NCBI RefSeq assembly: GCF_007830035.1
Contig: NZ_VLKN01000009.1
Span: forward strand, 1 to 64,000
Direction: 5' to 3'
Source of the DNA: Luteimonas cucumeris
Lineage (GTDB): Bacteria > Pseudomonadota > Gammaproteobacteria > Xanthomonadales > Xanthomonadaceae
DNA length: 64,000 nt
Shown: positions 47,470 to 55,964 of the stretch, piece after piece
Layout of the letters: the number at the start of each line of letters is the position of its first letter
Position numbering within the stretch: the stretch's first letter is position 1
Notes under the pieces: generated by a model
What the model saw: only the letters and a program-made list of their open reading frames with translations
Database searches by the model: none
Told to the model about the DNA's origin: nothing
Translations under genes and position numbers: made by a program

Positions 47470-48545
47470 GGCTGCTGCTCCCGGGTGTGCATGGCGCCGA
47501 GAGCTTCCTCGCGGGTGCGGCGGCGGTAGGATTCGGCATAAGCGGCGGCACGCGCCGGCAGCAGGGGATCGTCGGAAGCGACGATGCCATCGGGCAGCAC
47601 CAGCGGGTCGTAATTGATGTCGCGGCATTCGCCGTGGTCTTGCGGCTGGCTGCGTTGCAGCACCACGGTCCCGGCGTCGATCTCGGGGCGCCCGGACGGC
47701 CACGCTCGGGTCGCATCGTTGGTCGGATCGCCGGGCGCGGCCAGTGTCACCAGCAAACGCCAGCGCAGCGGTCCTTGCGCGAGGCGGCGGGTGATTTCCG
47801 CATCGAGCACATCCTTGCCCGCCGCGGCGTCTGCCGCCGGCGGATGGTCCGGCACCACGCGCCAACGCACTGCCTGGCGTCGGCCGCTGCGGTCGATGAA
47901 GTAGAAGGCGTTGAGGCCGTAAAAGGTTTCAGTCGCGTAACTGGCCGAAGGCCGATGCTGCTTGACCCAGGCCAGGAACGGTGCGCTTTCCGGATGCGCG
48001 GCGATGAAGGCTGCCTGCTTCGCCGGATCTGGCTTGCCGGTCGCCGGATCGGGCCGGTTGGCGAGCAGCTGCGCGTGGAACGCCTTTGGCGTGGCGACGG
48101 CGAACACGGGCGAATTGTTCATGCCGGTGCGCCATTGCTGGCCGTCGGCCTGGGTAAAGCGCAGCGCGAAGCTGCGGATCGGCACGCTGTTGTCGGCGGC
48201 ATGCGGATTGCCGCCCGGGATCGCGAAGCGTCCGCTCACCGGCGTGCGTACCGGCGCGAACAATGCCGCCTTCGAATAAGCGGCAGCGGCGCCGTTGCTG
48301 TCGAAGTAGCCGCTGACGCAGACCCCCTTGGCATGGTTGCGGCGGTAGCCCAAGTGCAGGCCTGCGTTGGCTTGCAGGTCGTCGACGATGCGTTGCGGCG
48401 TCAGTCGTCCGCGATCGAGCCAGCCGCCGACATGGCCGAAAGCGAGCACACTGCCGGCGACGGCGAGGGCGATCAGGGCCCAGCGTGCGCTTCGCTGCGG
48501 TTGCGTCAGGGAGGGAATCTCGGGGCTGGGATCTGGCATCGACAT
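47466..48545 (-). CDS. Membrane-anchored catalase-family peroxidase (SrpA-like)
   Basis: 359 residues from ATG 48545; ATG 48539 is also possible. One N-terminal membrane anchor (ARWALIALAVAGSVLAFGHV) places the haem domain in the periplasm. The distal histidine is in YRRNHAKGVCVSGYFDSNG and the proximal haem tyrosine is likely in PARAAAYAESYRRR. It is the short catalase-related peroxidase type, not a full catalase. The upstream ECF promoter gives a leader of about 20 nt, supporting this start. The first codons contain a 15-bp match to the mla hairpin arm. Confidence 0.9.
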   Translation of the reverse strand: MSMPDPSPEIPSLTQPQRSARWALIALAVAGSVLAFGHVGGWLDRGRLTPQRIVDDLQANAGLHLGYRRNHAKGVCVSGYFDSNGAAAAYSKAALFAPVRTPVSGRFAIPGGNPHAADNSVPIRSFALRFTQADGQQWRTGMNNSPVFAVATPKAFHAQLLANRPDPATGKPDPAKQAAFIAAHPESAPFLAWVKQHRPSASYATETFYGLNAFYFIDRSGRRQAVRWRVVPDHPPAADAAAGKDVLDAEITRRLAQGPLRWRLLVTLAAPGDPTNDATRAWPSGRPEIDAGTVVLQRSQPQDHGECRDINYDPLVLPDGIVASDDPLLPARAAAYAESYRRRTREEALGAMHTREQQP

Positions 48546-48572
48546 GCGTGGCTCGGCGAGGGCGATATCCGG

Positions 48573-48599
48573 ATGACGGTCGGGCGCCGGCTTTATTCC
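48573..48599 (-). promoter_or_regulatory. ECF-type promoter of the catalase/cytochrome b561 operon
   Basis: Minus strand GGAATA (48599-48594), 15-nt spacer, CGTCAT (48578-48573). Both boxes and the spacing match the divergent promoter at 48609-48635. The GGAATAAA blocks of the two promoters form an 8-bp dyad (48592-48599 / 48609-48616). Confidence 0.7.
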
Positions 48600-48608
48600 C
48601 GCGGCGGC

Positions 48609-48635
48609 GGAATAAACTGGCTGCGACGGCGTCTT
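48609..48635 (+). promoter_or_regulatory. ECF-type promoter of the sigma/anti-sigma operon
   Basis: GGAATA (48609-48614), 15-nt spacer, CGTCTT (48630-48635), 28 nt before the sigma factor ATG. GGAA-type -35 and CGTC -10 boxes are the general ECF sigma signature, so the sigma factor probably drives its own operon. Confidence 0.7.
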
Positions 48636-48663
48636 CCCCAGGACTCCCGCGCAAACCTCCCCC

Positions 48664-49176
48664 ATGTCTGCCAGCGAACTCGACAGCGCCCTGCGCGAAC
48701 AGCTGCCTGCGCTCCGACGCTACGCGCGCTGGCTCGCGCGCGACGTGCATGCTGCCGACGATCTGGTCCAGTCCGCCCTGGAGCGTGCGATCACGCGCTG
48801 GGACACGCGCCGCGACGAACAGGCGCTGCGGCCATGGCTGTTTGCCATCGTCTACCGCCGCTTCATCGATGGCCAGCGCCGGGCCAGGCGCTATGCGGGC
48901 GTGCTGTCGGTGCTGGGTGCCGTGGCCGAAGCGCAGCCCTCGGCCGAACGCGAAGTGGTGGCGCGATCGACGCTGCAAGCCCTTGCGCACTTGCCGGTCG
49001 AGCAGCGCAGCCTGCTGGTCTGGGTGTCGGTGGAGGGATTGAGCTACCAGGAGGTGGCGGACATCCTCGGCGTGCCGATCGGCACCGTGATGTCGCGGCT
49101 GTCGCGTGCCCGCGCGGCGCTACGCAGGATCAGCGAGGGTGAGACAGTCGCGCCGGCCCTGAGGCTGTTGAAATGA
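48664..49176 (+). CDS. ECF-family RNA polymerase sigma factor
   Basis: 170 residues. Region 2 includes LRRYARWLARDVHAADDLVQ and the -10-binding RPWLFAIVYRRFIDGQRR; region 4 has LPVEQRSLLVWVSVEGLSYQEVADIL and the helix-turn-helix GVPIGTVMSRLSRARAALRR. It is followed after 58 nt by its anti-sigma factor. It faces the catalase/cytochrome b561 operon, and matching promoters on both sides suggest it controls an oxidative-stress response. Confidence 0.94.
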   Translation: MSASELDSALREQLPALRRYARWLARDVHAADDLVQSALERAITRWDTRRDEQALRPWLFAIVYRRFIDGQRRARRYAGVLSVLGAVAEAQPSAEREVVARSTLQALAHLPVEQRSLLVWVSVEGLSYQEVADILGVPIGTVMSRLSRARAALRRISEGETVAPALRLLK

Positions 49177-49234
49177 ATGACAGGGCGCAGCAGCACTCCA
49201 TTCCGAACCGCATTCCTTCGGCGAGCACCGCGGC

Positions 49235-49996
49235 ATGAACACGCATCCGAGCGAAGACGATCTCCACGCCTATGTCGATGGCCTGCTCGACGGCGAACGC
49301 CGTGCCGGGATCGAAGCCTGGCTGGCGCATCATCCCGAACGCGCCGTCGAGGTGCGCGCCTGGCAACAGGACGCGCAACAGTTGCGCGCCTCCCTGGCAG
49401 GCGCCGCCTTGACGCCGAATCCGGCGTTGGACCCGGCCCGGCTGCGAGCCGGTCTGGCGCGGCGCCGCAGCCGCCGTTATGCGATGGCGGCGGCGCTGCT
49501 GCTCGGCCTCGGCGCCGGCGGCCTGGGCGGATGGCAGGCGCGCGAGTGGACGCGACCGGCGCCTGTGGCCATGGCAGGCCCTCCGATGGGCGATGCGATC
49601 GCGGCGCACCGGCTATTCGCCGCGCGCCACGACCTGCAACCGGATCGCGTCGCCGATGACGACGGCCTGCAGGACTGGCTGGACGCGAACTTCAGCGCGC
49701 CGATGCGTCTGCCGGACCTGCGCGCATCGGGATTCCGGCAGACTGGCGCACGCCTGCTCGCGACCGAGCAGGGCGCGGCGGCGCTGGTGGTCTACGAAAA
49801 CGCAGCCGGCGCGGCGATCAGTTTCTACATCCGTCCACCCGGGCCGCAGCGGCATTTGCTGCCGCGCGGCGACCGCCGCGACGGCGAGCTGTTGGCGCAG
49901 TACTGGTCGCGTGGCGGCTACAACTACGCAATGGTGAGCCGCAGCGACGCCGACAGCACGGATGTTGTCAAGCGTGCGCTGGCGGACTCGATCTGA
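49235..49996 (+). CDS. Membrane anti-sigma factor
   Basis: 253 residues. The N-terminal cytosolic domain (SEDDLHAYVDGLLDGERRAGIEAWLAHHPE in outline) is the RsiW/ChrR-like sigma-binding helix set but lacks the HxxxCxxC zinc motif, so it is of the zinc-free type. One membrane helix follows (MAAALLLGLGAGGLGGWQA, about residues 86-104), then a periplasmic sensor domain of about 150 residues with GFRQTGARLLATEQGAAALV. Release of the sigma factor presumably follows an envelope signal such as peroxide or a reactive oxidant. Confidence 0.87.
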   Translation: MNTHPSEDDLHAYVDGLLDGERRAGIEAWLAHHPERAVEVRAWQQDAQQLRASLAGAALTPNPALDPARLRAGLARRRSRRYAMAAALLLGLGAGGLGGWQAREWTRPAPVAMAGPPMGDAIAAHRLFAARHDLQPDRVADDDGLQDWLDANFSAPMRLPDLRASGFRQTGARLLATEQGAAALVVYENAAGAAISFYIRPPGPQRHLLPRGDRRDGELLAQYWSRGGYNYAMVSRSDADSTDVVKRALADSI

Positions 49997-50029
49997 GCGC
50001 CCGGCAACGGGCGCCGCACACGACCGCGC

Positions 50030-53000
50030 TCACGCCGCCTGCACGATCCGCAGCGGATTGCGCCATTCGCGCAGCAACTCGGCCTCGCGTGCCCTGGCCT
50101 TGTGCAGATGCGCTTCCTTGACGTGGCCGTAGCCGCGGATCTGCTCGGGAATGCCGGCGATCTCCGCGGCGAGGCCGACGTTGCCGGCATCCAGCGCGTC
50201 GAGCAGGCCGCCGATCGTGCGTTCGTAATCGCCAATCAGTTGCCGCTCGCCCTTGCGCTCCTCGGTATAGCCGAAGATGTCGAGCGCGCTACCGCGCAGG
50301 CCGCGCAGCTTCGCCAGCAGTTTGAACGCGGTGAACACCCACGGGCCGAATTCCTGCTTCTGCAGCCGGCCCTGCGCGTCCTTCTTCGCCAGCAGCGGCG
50401 GCGCGAGGTGGAAATGCAGCTTGTAGTCGCCGTCGAACTGCTGCTGCAGCTTCTTCTGGAAATCGCCGCTGGTGTACAGCCGCGCGACTTCGTACTCGTC
50501 CTTGTACGCCATCAGCTTGAAGAAATAGCGGGCGACGGCTTCCGACAGGTCGGTCGAGCCGGGCGCACGGGCCTGTTCCGCGGCGCGCACGCGGGCGACG
50601 AAATCCGTGTAGCGCTTCGCATACCGCGCGTTCTGGTATTCGGCGAGGAACGCGCTGCGGCGCGCGATGACCTCGTCGAGCGAACGCGACAGGCGGGCGT
50701 CATCCAGCGGCAGGAATGCGATTTCGCTGCCGTGCGCCGGCACATGGCGCAGGTCGTCCTCGCGCCGTGTCGGCGACAATGCATCGGACAGGCCCGACTC
50801 GCGGCCTTCGGACGGGCGCGGCGGCAGCATCGGCAGATCGCGCGGCGTGCTTTCGGCGGCCGTCTGCGCATTGCGGACGATGCCGGCCGCCTCGAACACG
50901 GCATCGGCATCGACCACCGCCAGCCGACCCCAGGCAAACGCGGTCCTGTTCATCTCGACCGCGGCGCCGTTGAGTTCGACCGCGCGCATGATCGACTCGA
51001 ACGACAGCGGCACCAGCCCGCGCTGCCAGGCATAACCGAGCACGAACAGGTTGGCGGCGATGGCGTCGCCCATCAGCGCCGTCGCCAGTTGCGTGGCGTC
51101 GATCTGCAGCGGCGCCGCGCCGCCCAGCGCATGCTGCACGGCCGCGATGATGTCGGTGGCCGGGAACTGCATGTCCGGGCGCGTGGTGAACGTACCGGGC
51201 ATCGCCTCGTAGGTGTTGAGCACCACCTGGGTGCGGCCGGCGCGGATCTTGGACAGCGCCCAGTAGTCGTTGACCACGACCATGTCGCAGCCCAGCACCA
51301 GGTCGGCTTCGCCGGCGGCGATGCGCACGGCGTGGATGTCTTCCGGCGTGCGTGCGATGCGGATGTGGGTGGTGACCGCGCCGCCCTTCTGGGCGAGGCC
51401 TGTCTGGTCGAGCACGGTCGAGCCGCGGCCCTCCAGGTGCCCGGCCATGCCCAGCAGCGCGCCGATGGTGACCACGCCGGTGCCGCCGACGCCGGTCAGC
51501 AGGATGTTCCAGGGTTGCGACAGGTCGCTGGCGAAATGCGGTGCCGGCAGGTCGGCCAGGCGCTCGGCCGCGGATACTTTCCTGCCCTTGCGCGGCGCGC
51601 CGCCATGCACGGTGACGAAGCTGGGGCAGAAGCCCTCGACGCAGCTGTAGTCCTTGTTGCAGTTGGACTGGTCGATCTCGCGCTTGCGCCCGAACTCGGT
51701 GTCCTTGGGCAGCACCGACACGCAGAAGCTCTTCTGCCCGCAGTCGCCGCAGCCTTCGCAGACCAGGGTGTTGACGAACACGCGCTTGGCCGGATCCACG
51801 ATCTTGCCGCGCTTGCGGCGGCGACGCTTCTCGGTCGCGCAGGTCTGGTCGTAGATCAGCACGCTGACACCCTTCACTTCGCGCAGGCGCTTCTGCGTGG
51901 CGTCGAGTTCGCGGCGGTCGAGGAATTCGACACCGGACGGGAAGATCGACTTGTCCGACCACTTCTCGATGTCGTCGGACAGCACCACGATCACCTGCAC
52001 GCCCTCGCTGCGCACCTGGTGCGCGATCTGCGGCACACTCAGCGTGCCGTCGACCGGCTGGCCGCCGGTCATCGCCACCGCATCGTTGTAGAGGATCTTG
52101 TAGGTGATGTTGACGCCGGCCGCGACCGACTGGCGGATCGCCAGCGAACCGCTGTGGAAATAGGTGCCGTCGCCGAGGTTCTGGAACACGTGCGGCGTTT
52201 CGGTGAACGCGGCCTGCCCGCACCACGTCACGCCTTCGCCGCCCATCTGGGTGAAGGTGTCGGTGTCGCGGTCCATCCACGTCACCATGTAATGGCAGCC
52301 GATGCCGGCCAGCGCGCGCGAACCTTCCGGCACCTTGGTCGAGGTGTTGTGCGGGCAGCCGCTGCAGTAGTGCGGCACGCGCGGGAAATTGGCGCGCGGC
52401 AGGGCCAGCTCGCTTTCCTTTTCCTCCATCCAGCGCAACACGTCGCGCATGTGCTCGCTATCGTGGAAGCGCTGGATGCGGCGCGCGATCACGCCGGCGA
52501 TGCGTGCGGGCGTCAATTCGTTGGTCGAGGGCAGGATCCATTCGCCGCTTTCGTCGAACTTGCCGACGATCGAAGGCCTGCGTCCTTCGAAGTTGTAGAA
52601 CAGCTCCTTCATCTGGCTCTCGATGAAGCTGTGCTTCTCTTCGACGACCAGGATGTCTTCCAGTCCGCGCGCGAACTCGCGGATGCCGAACGGCTCCAGC
52701 GGCCAGGTCATGCCGACCTTGTAGACGCGGATGCCCAAGTCGGCGCAGGCGCGCGCGTCCAGGCCCAGGTATTCCAGCGCCTGCAGTACGTCCAGATAGC
52801 TCTTGCCGGTGGTGACGATACCCAGTCGCGCGTTCGGCGAATCCACGACGAGGCGATCGATGCGGTTGGCGCGCGCGAACGCCTGCGCCGCTTTCACCGC
52901 GTAACGGTGCAGGCGCATTTCCTGGTCCAGCGGCGGGTCGGGCCAGCGGATGTTCAAGCCGCCGACCGGCATCTCGAAATCGTCCGGCGTGGCGATCTGC

Positions 53001-53716
53001 AGCGCGAATGGATTCACTTCCACCGACGCCGACGATTCCACCGTTTCGGCGATGGTCTTGAAGCCCACCCAGCGGCCGGTATAACGCGACATCGCCCAGC
53101 CGATCAGGCCCATGTCCAGGATGTCCTGCACGCCGGCCGGGTTGAGGATCGGCATCATCGCGCTGGTGAATTCGCCTTCGCTGCCGTGCGGCAACGTCGA
53201 GCTGCGGCAGGCATGGTCGTCGGCAGCCAAGGCGAGCACGCCGCCGTGCTTCGAGGTGCCGGCGGCGTTGCCGTGCTTGAACACGTCGCCGCAGCGATCC
53301 ACGCCCGGACCCTTGCCGTACCACATCGCATACACGCCATCGACCTTGGCGCCGGGGAACAGGTTGGTCTGCTGCGTGCCCCAGACCATGGTCGCGCCGA
53401 GATCCTCGTTGAGGCCGGGGGTGAACTTCACTCCGGCTTCGGCGAGGTGCTTCTTGGCGCGCCACAGTTCCAGATCGAAGCCGCCCAGCGGCGAGCCGCG
53501 ATAGCCGGAGATGAAGCCGCCGGTGTTCAATCCGGCCATCTGGTCGCGCAGCCGCTGCATCAGCGGCAGCCGCACCAGCGCCTGCACGCCGCTCAGGTAG
53601 ATGCGGCCCGAGGTGCGGGTGAACTTGTCCTCGAGGGTGTAGTCCAGGTCCAGCACGCTGTGGGTCAGCGCGGTGTTGGCGGAAGCGGGCGAAGACAGTT
53701 CGGCGGTGCTGGTCAT
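50030..53716 (-). CDS. Fused indolepyruvate ferredoxin oxidoreductase
   Basis: 1228-residue single-chain 2-oxoacid:ferredoxin oxidoreductase. It oxidatively decarboxylates aryl-pyruvates or related 2-oxoacids from amino-acid catabolism to acyl-CoA. Order: pyrimidine-binding TPP domain (GFISGYRGSPLGGFDLE), a transketolase-C-like domain, the PP-binding TPP domain (CSGCPHNTSTKVPEGSRALA; TYFHSGSLAIRQSVAAG), a 4Fe-4S region (CEGCGDCGQKSFCVSV and NCNKDYSCVEGFCPSF), the gamma domain (LLTGVGGTGVVTIGALLGMA) and a C-terminal DUF6537-like part. Monocistronic. Length is usual for the fused proteobacterial form. Confidence 0.94.
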   Translation of the reverse strand: MTSTAELSSPASANTALTHSVLDLDYTLEDKFTRTSGRIYLSGVQALVRLPLMQRLRDQMAGLNTGGFISGYRGSPLGGFDLELWRAKKHLAEAGVKFTPGLNEDLGATMVWGTQQTNLFPGAKVDGVYAMWYGKGPGVDRCGDVFKHGNAAGTSKHGGVLALAADDHACRSSTLPHGSEGEFTSAMMPILNPAGVQDILDMGLIGWAMSRYTGRWVGFKTIAETVESSASVEVNPFALQIATPDDFEMPVGGLNIRWPDPPLDQEMRLHRYAVKAAQAFARANRIDRLVVDSPNARLGIVTTGKSYLDVLQALEYLGLDARACADLGIRVYKVGMTWPLEPFGIREFARGLEDILVVEEKHSFIESQMKELFYNFEGRRPSIVGKFDESGEWILPSTNELTPARIAGVIARRIQRFHDSEHMRDVLRWMEEKESELALPRANFPRVPHYCSGCPHNTSTKVPEGSRALAGIGCHYMVTWMDRDTDTFTQMGGEGVTWCGQAAFTETPHVFQNLGDGTYFHSGSLAIRQSVAAGVNITYKILYNDAVAMTGGQPVDGTLSVPQIAHQVRSEGVQVIVVLSDDIEKWSDKSIFPSGVEFLDRRELDATQKRLREVKGVSVLIYDQTCATEKRRRRKRGKIVDPAKRVFVNTLVCEGCGDCGQKSFCVSVLPKDTEFGRKREIDQSNCNKDYSCVEGFCPSFVTVHGGAPRKGRKVSAAERLADLPAPHFASDLSQPWNILLTGVGGTGVVTIGALLGMAGHLEGRGSTVLDQTGLAQKGGAVTTHIRIARTPEDIHAVRIAAGEADLVLGCDMVVVNDYWALSKIRAGRTQVVLNTYEAMPGTFTTRPDMQFPATDIIAAVQHALGGAAPLQIDATQLATALMGDAIAANLFVLGYAWQRGLVPLSFESIMRAVELNGAAVEMNRTAFAWGRLAVVDADAVFEAAGIVRNAQTAAESTPRDLPMLPPRPSEGRESGLSDALSPTRREDDLRHVPAHGSEIAFLPLDDARLSRSLDEVIARRSAFLAEYQNARYAKRYTDFVARVRAAEQARAPGSTDLSEAVARYFFKLMAYKDEYEVARLYTSGDFQKKLQQQFDGDYKLHFHLAPPLLAKKDAQGRLQKQEFGPWVFTAFKLLAKLRGLRGSALDIFGYTEERKGERQLIGDYERTIGGLLDALDAGNVGLAAEIAGIPEQIRGYGHVKEAHLHKARAREAELLREWRNPLRIVQAA

Positions 53717-53871
53717 GGCGTGCGTGGCTGCGACGCGGGTGAGCGCGCCGTGGGCTGCGGGAGAGGGGACGCGAATTCTACCAGCCGGCCTGCCGCCGCC
53801 CCCTTGAGGCGACTCGTGGGAGGATGTGCGGAATGACGTCGGCTGATGCCTCTCGAGCCAACTGGACCGCC

Positions 53872-54540
53872 ATGAAAATCATCGACTGCCTGGCGCCGAT
53901 GGCGCCGCGCCATCCATGGTTGACGCGGCGTCGGCTGGCGGTGCTGCTCGTCGCGCTGCTTGCCGTGGGCGCCGCGTCCGGCCAGCCCGCTCCGGACGTG
54001 GCGGCTGGCGACGGCTTCTTCCAGCGCTACACCGATCCCGATCCGCGTGGCCTGGAAAGGGATATCGAAACCGCACGCCACGCACTGGCCGCGGCACGGG
54101 CCAAGGGCGACCCGTTGTCGGCATTGAGCATCGCCGCGGATCTGGGCGGGATGCTGACCACGGCGCGGCGTGAATCGGAAGCCCGCGAAATCCTGCAGCC
54201 CGCGCTGGACGAGGCGCGACAATTGCCGCCCTCCGAAACGCGCGGCTGGCTGCTGCTCAACCTGGCGACGGCGAATCAGTACCTGCATCTGAGCGAAGAG
54301 GCCGCGGTGCAGTTTGCCGAGGCGCTGGAGATCGCCCGTTCGCTGCCGTCGCTGGAGCTGCAGCATTACACCCTCCATCACTGGGGCAGGCTGCTGGCGG
54401 AAACGGGTGAGTTCGAACGCGCACGCGCATGCTTTTCGGAAGCGTTGGCACTGCGCGTACAGCTTGACGATCCACGCCAGGCCTCCTCGCGCAGGGCGTT
54501 GCAGGCCCTCGATGCGTTTGAGCCGGAGAGACCGCGCTGA
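53872..54540 (+). CDS. Secreted tetratricopeptide-like protein
   Basis: 222 residues from ATG 53872; ATG 53824 is in frame, but 53872 gives a better signal sequence (RRLAVLLVALLAVGAASGQ). The mature part is all helical with TPR-like repeats: SALSIAADLGGMLTTARRES, GWLLLNLATANQYLHLSEEA and LHHWGRLLAETGEFERARA. Likely periplasmic, in protein-protein contacts. No specific partner is evident. Confidence 0.75.
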   Translation: MKIIDCLAPMAPRHPWLTRRRLAVLLVALLAVGAASGQPAPDVAAGDGFFQRYTDPDPRGLERDIETARHALAAARAKGDPLSALSIAADLGGMLTTARRESEAREILQPALDEARQLPPSETRGWLLLNLATANQYLHLSEEAAVQFAEALEIARSLPSLELQHYTLHHWGRLLAETGEFERARACFSEALALRVQLDDPRQASSRRALQALDAFEPERPR

Positions 54541-54669
54541 TACATGCAAGGGGCTTCGTGGCGCGGCAGTGCCAAGCACCGCAGCTGCTTGGCGCCGTTG
54601 GGTGATTCCGATGTTCCTCAGGCCCTCACGGGGTTCCATTCGGCCGTACGAAACAAAGAGGTGCACGCA

Positions 54670-55077
54670 ATGGCGTCGAAGACTACGAAAGCAGATACGG
54701 CGCCGAAAACCGGGAGCGTCGAGGATTTCCTGGCCGCGCTGGAGCATCCGTTCAAACCGGAGATCCTGGCCTTGCGGACGATCGTCCTCGGCGCGGACGC
54801 GGGCATCGCCGAAGGCATCAAGTGGAACGCGCCGAGCTTCCGCACGTCCGAATACTTCGCGACGTTCCACCTGCGTGCGAAGGAAGGCGTGCAGATGATC
54901 CTGCACCGGGGTGCGCGGAAGCGGGATGGCGCGACCGTGGCGATCGGCGATCCGGAAGCGTTGCTGGAATGGCTCGGTGCGGATCGGGCTTCGGTGCGGT
55001 TCCGCGACTTGCCGGACATCCGAGCGAGGCAATCCGCCTTCGAGCAGATCATCCGTCAGTGGATCCGGCAGGTGTGA
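54670..55077 (+). CDS. DUF1801 (YdhG-like) domain protein
   Basis: 135 residues from ATG 54670, with AGAGG upstream. The DUF1801 core is KTGSVEDFLAALEHPFKPEI, then GIAEGIKWNAPSFRTSEYFA and LHRGARKRDG. These are small cytosolic proteins with a frataxin-like alpha/beta fold and no established function. The C-terminal half is family-like (AFEQIIRQWI). Confidence 0.85.
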   Translation: MASKTTKADTAPKTGSVEDFLAALEHPFKPEILALRTIVLGADAGIAEGIKWNAPSFRTSEYFATFHLRAKEGVQMILHRGARKRDGATVAIGDPEALLEWLGADRASVRFRDLPDIRARQSAFEQIIRQWIRQV

Positions 55078-55107
55078 TGCCTCGTTTCATCCGCCTGCAA
55101 CGACAGC

Positions 55108-55881
55108 TCAGTGCGACGTGGCGCCTTCGATCGCGACGTTGTGCTGCCGCAGCCACTGCCGCACCGCTTCGCGCTCGCGCCGGGCCTCGCCGTTGAGCGA
55201 TGCGTCCGGCGTCATGAACAGATAGCGCTGGAAGGTCACGCCCTGCGCGTTCTTCGCGTTTGGATCGGCGCCGGCTTCGAGCAGCTGCAGCACGCGTGCG
55301 GTTTCGTTGATCTTGGCGGCCAGGTGCAGGGCGGTATTGTCCTGGCGATCGGCGGCGCCGACCTTGGCGCCGGCCTCGAGCAGCAGATCGGCGTTGTCGG
55401 CGCGCTCGGCCAGCAGTGCCGACATCAGCGGCGTGGCCTGGGTCACCGTGTTCGGCGTGTCCGGGCTGGCGCCGTGGTCGAGCAGTGCGCGCAGCCAGGA
55501 TTCGCGGTCGGCCATCGCCGCCAGGTGCACGGTGGTCATGCCGTCGTCGTTGCCGCGCGCCGGATCGGCGCCAGCCGCGAGCAGCGCGTCGAAGCCCTTG
55601 CGGCTGTCGTTGAGCATCGCCCACTGCAGCATCGTGGTGCCGTGCTCGCCTTGCGCGTTGGGATTGGCGCCGCCGGCGACCAGTTCCTTGATGCGCGCCG
55701 CGTCACCGGCCTTGACCGCATCGGCCAGCAGTGCGGTGGCGGGATCGGCGAAGGTCTTGCCGCTGGTCATCGGTGCGTTCCCCTGCCGTGCGCAGGCCGC
55801 GCACGCCAACAGCATAAGCGAGAGCAACCACCACGCACGCAGCCGCTGGCGTAGTGGTGTCGATGCTTGAAAGGAGGTCAC
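55108..55881 (-). CDS. Exported ankyrin-repeat protein, putative immunity partner 1
   Basis: 257 residues from GTG 55881 (GGAG 9 nt upstream). An N-terminal hydrophobic segment WWLLSLMLLACAAC gives a signal sequence, with Cys27 or Cys30 as possible lipidation sites. Ankyrin repeats follow: GANPNAQGEHGTTMLQWAM, GADPARGNDDGMTTVHLAAM, GASPDTPNTVTQATPLMSAL and QDNTALHLAAKINETARVLQ. The C-terminal NAKNAQGVTFQRYLF and VRQWLRQHNVAIEG are shared with the paralogue at 57650. It follows the lipase at 55965 by 83 nt in the same direction. Confidence 0.85.
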   Translation of the reverse strand: MTSFQASTPLRQRLRAWWLLSLMLLACAACARQGNAPMTSGKTFADPATALLADAVKAGDAARIKELVAGGANPNAQGEHGTTMLQWAMLNDSRKGFDALLAAGADPARGNDDGMTTVHLAAMADRESWLRALLDHGASPDTPNTVTQATPLMSALLAERADNADLLLEAGAKVGAADRQDNTALHLAAKINETARVLQLLEAGADPNAKNAQGVTFQRYLFMTPDASLNGEARREREAVRQWLRQHNVAIEGATSH

Positions 55882-55964
55882 GGCGCGCTCCGCCGGCCTG
55901 GAAGTGGCCACGCTATGCCGGCCGTCGCGACCAGGGAAGCGCGCGCGAAAAATAATGTCGCGGC

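Noticed and set aside
50102-53836. 1244-codon plus-strand frame opposite the indolepyruvate oxidoreductase gene
   Set aside because: The opposite strand encodes an unmistakable 1228-residue enzyme with all cofactor motifs; this frame is a shadow with no domain.
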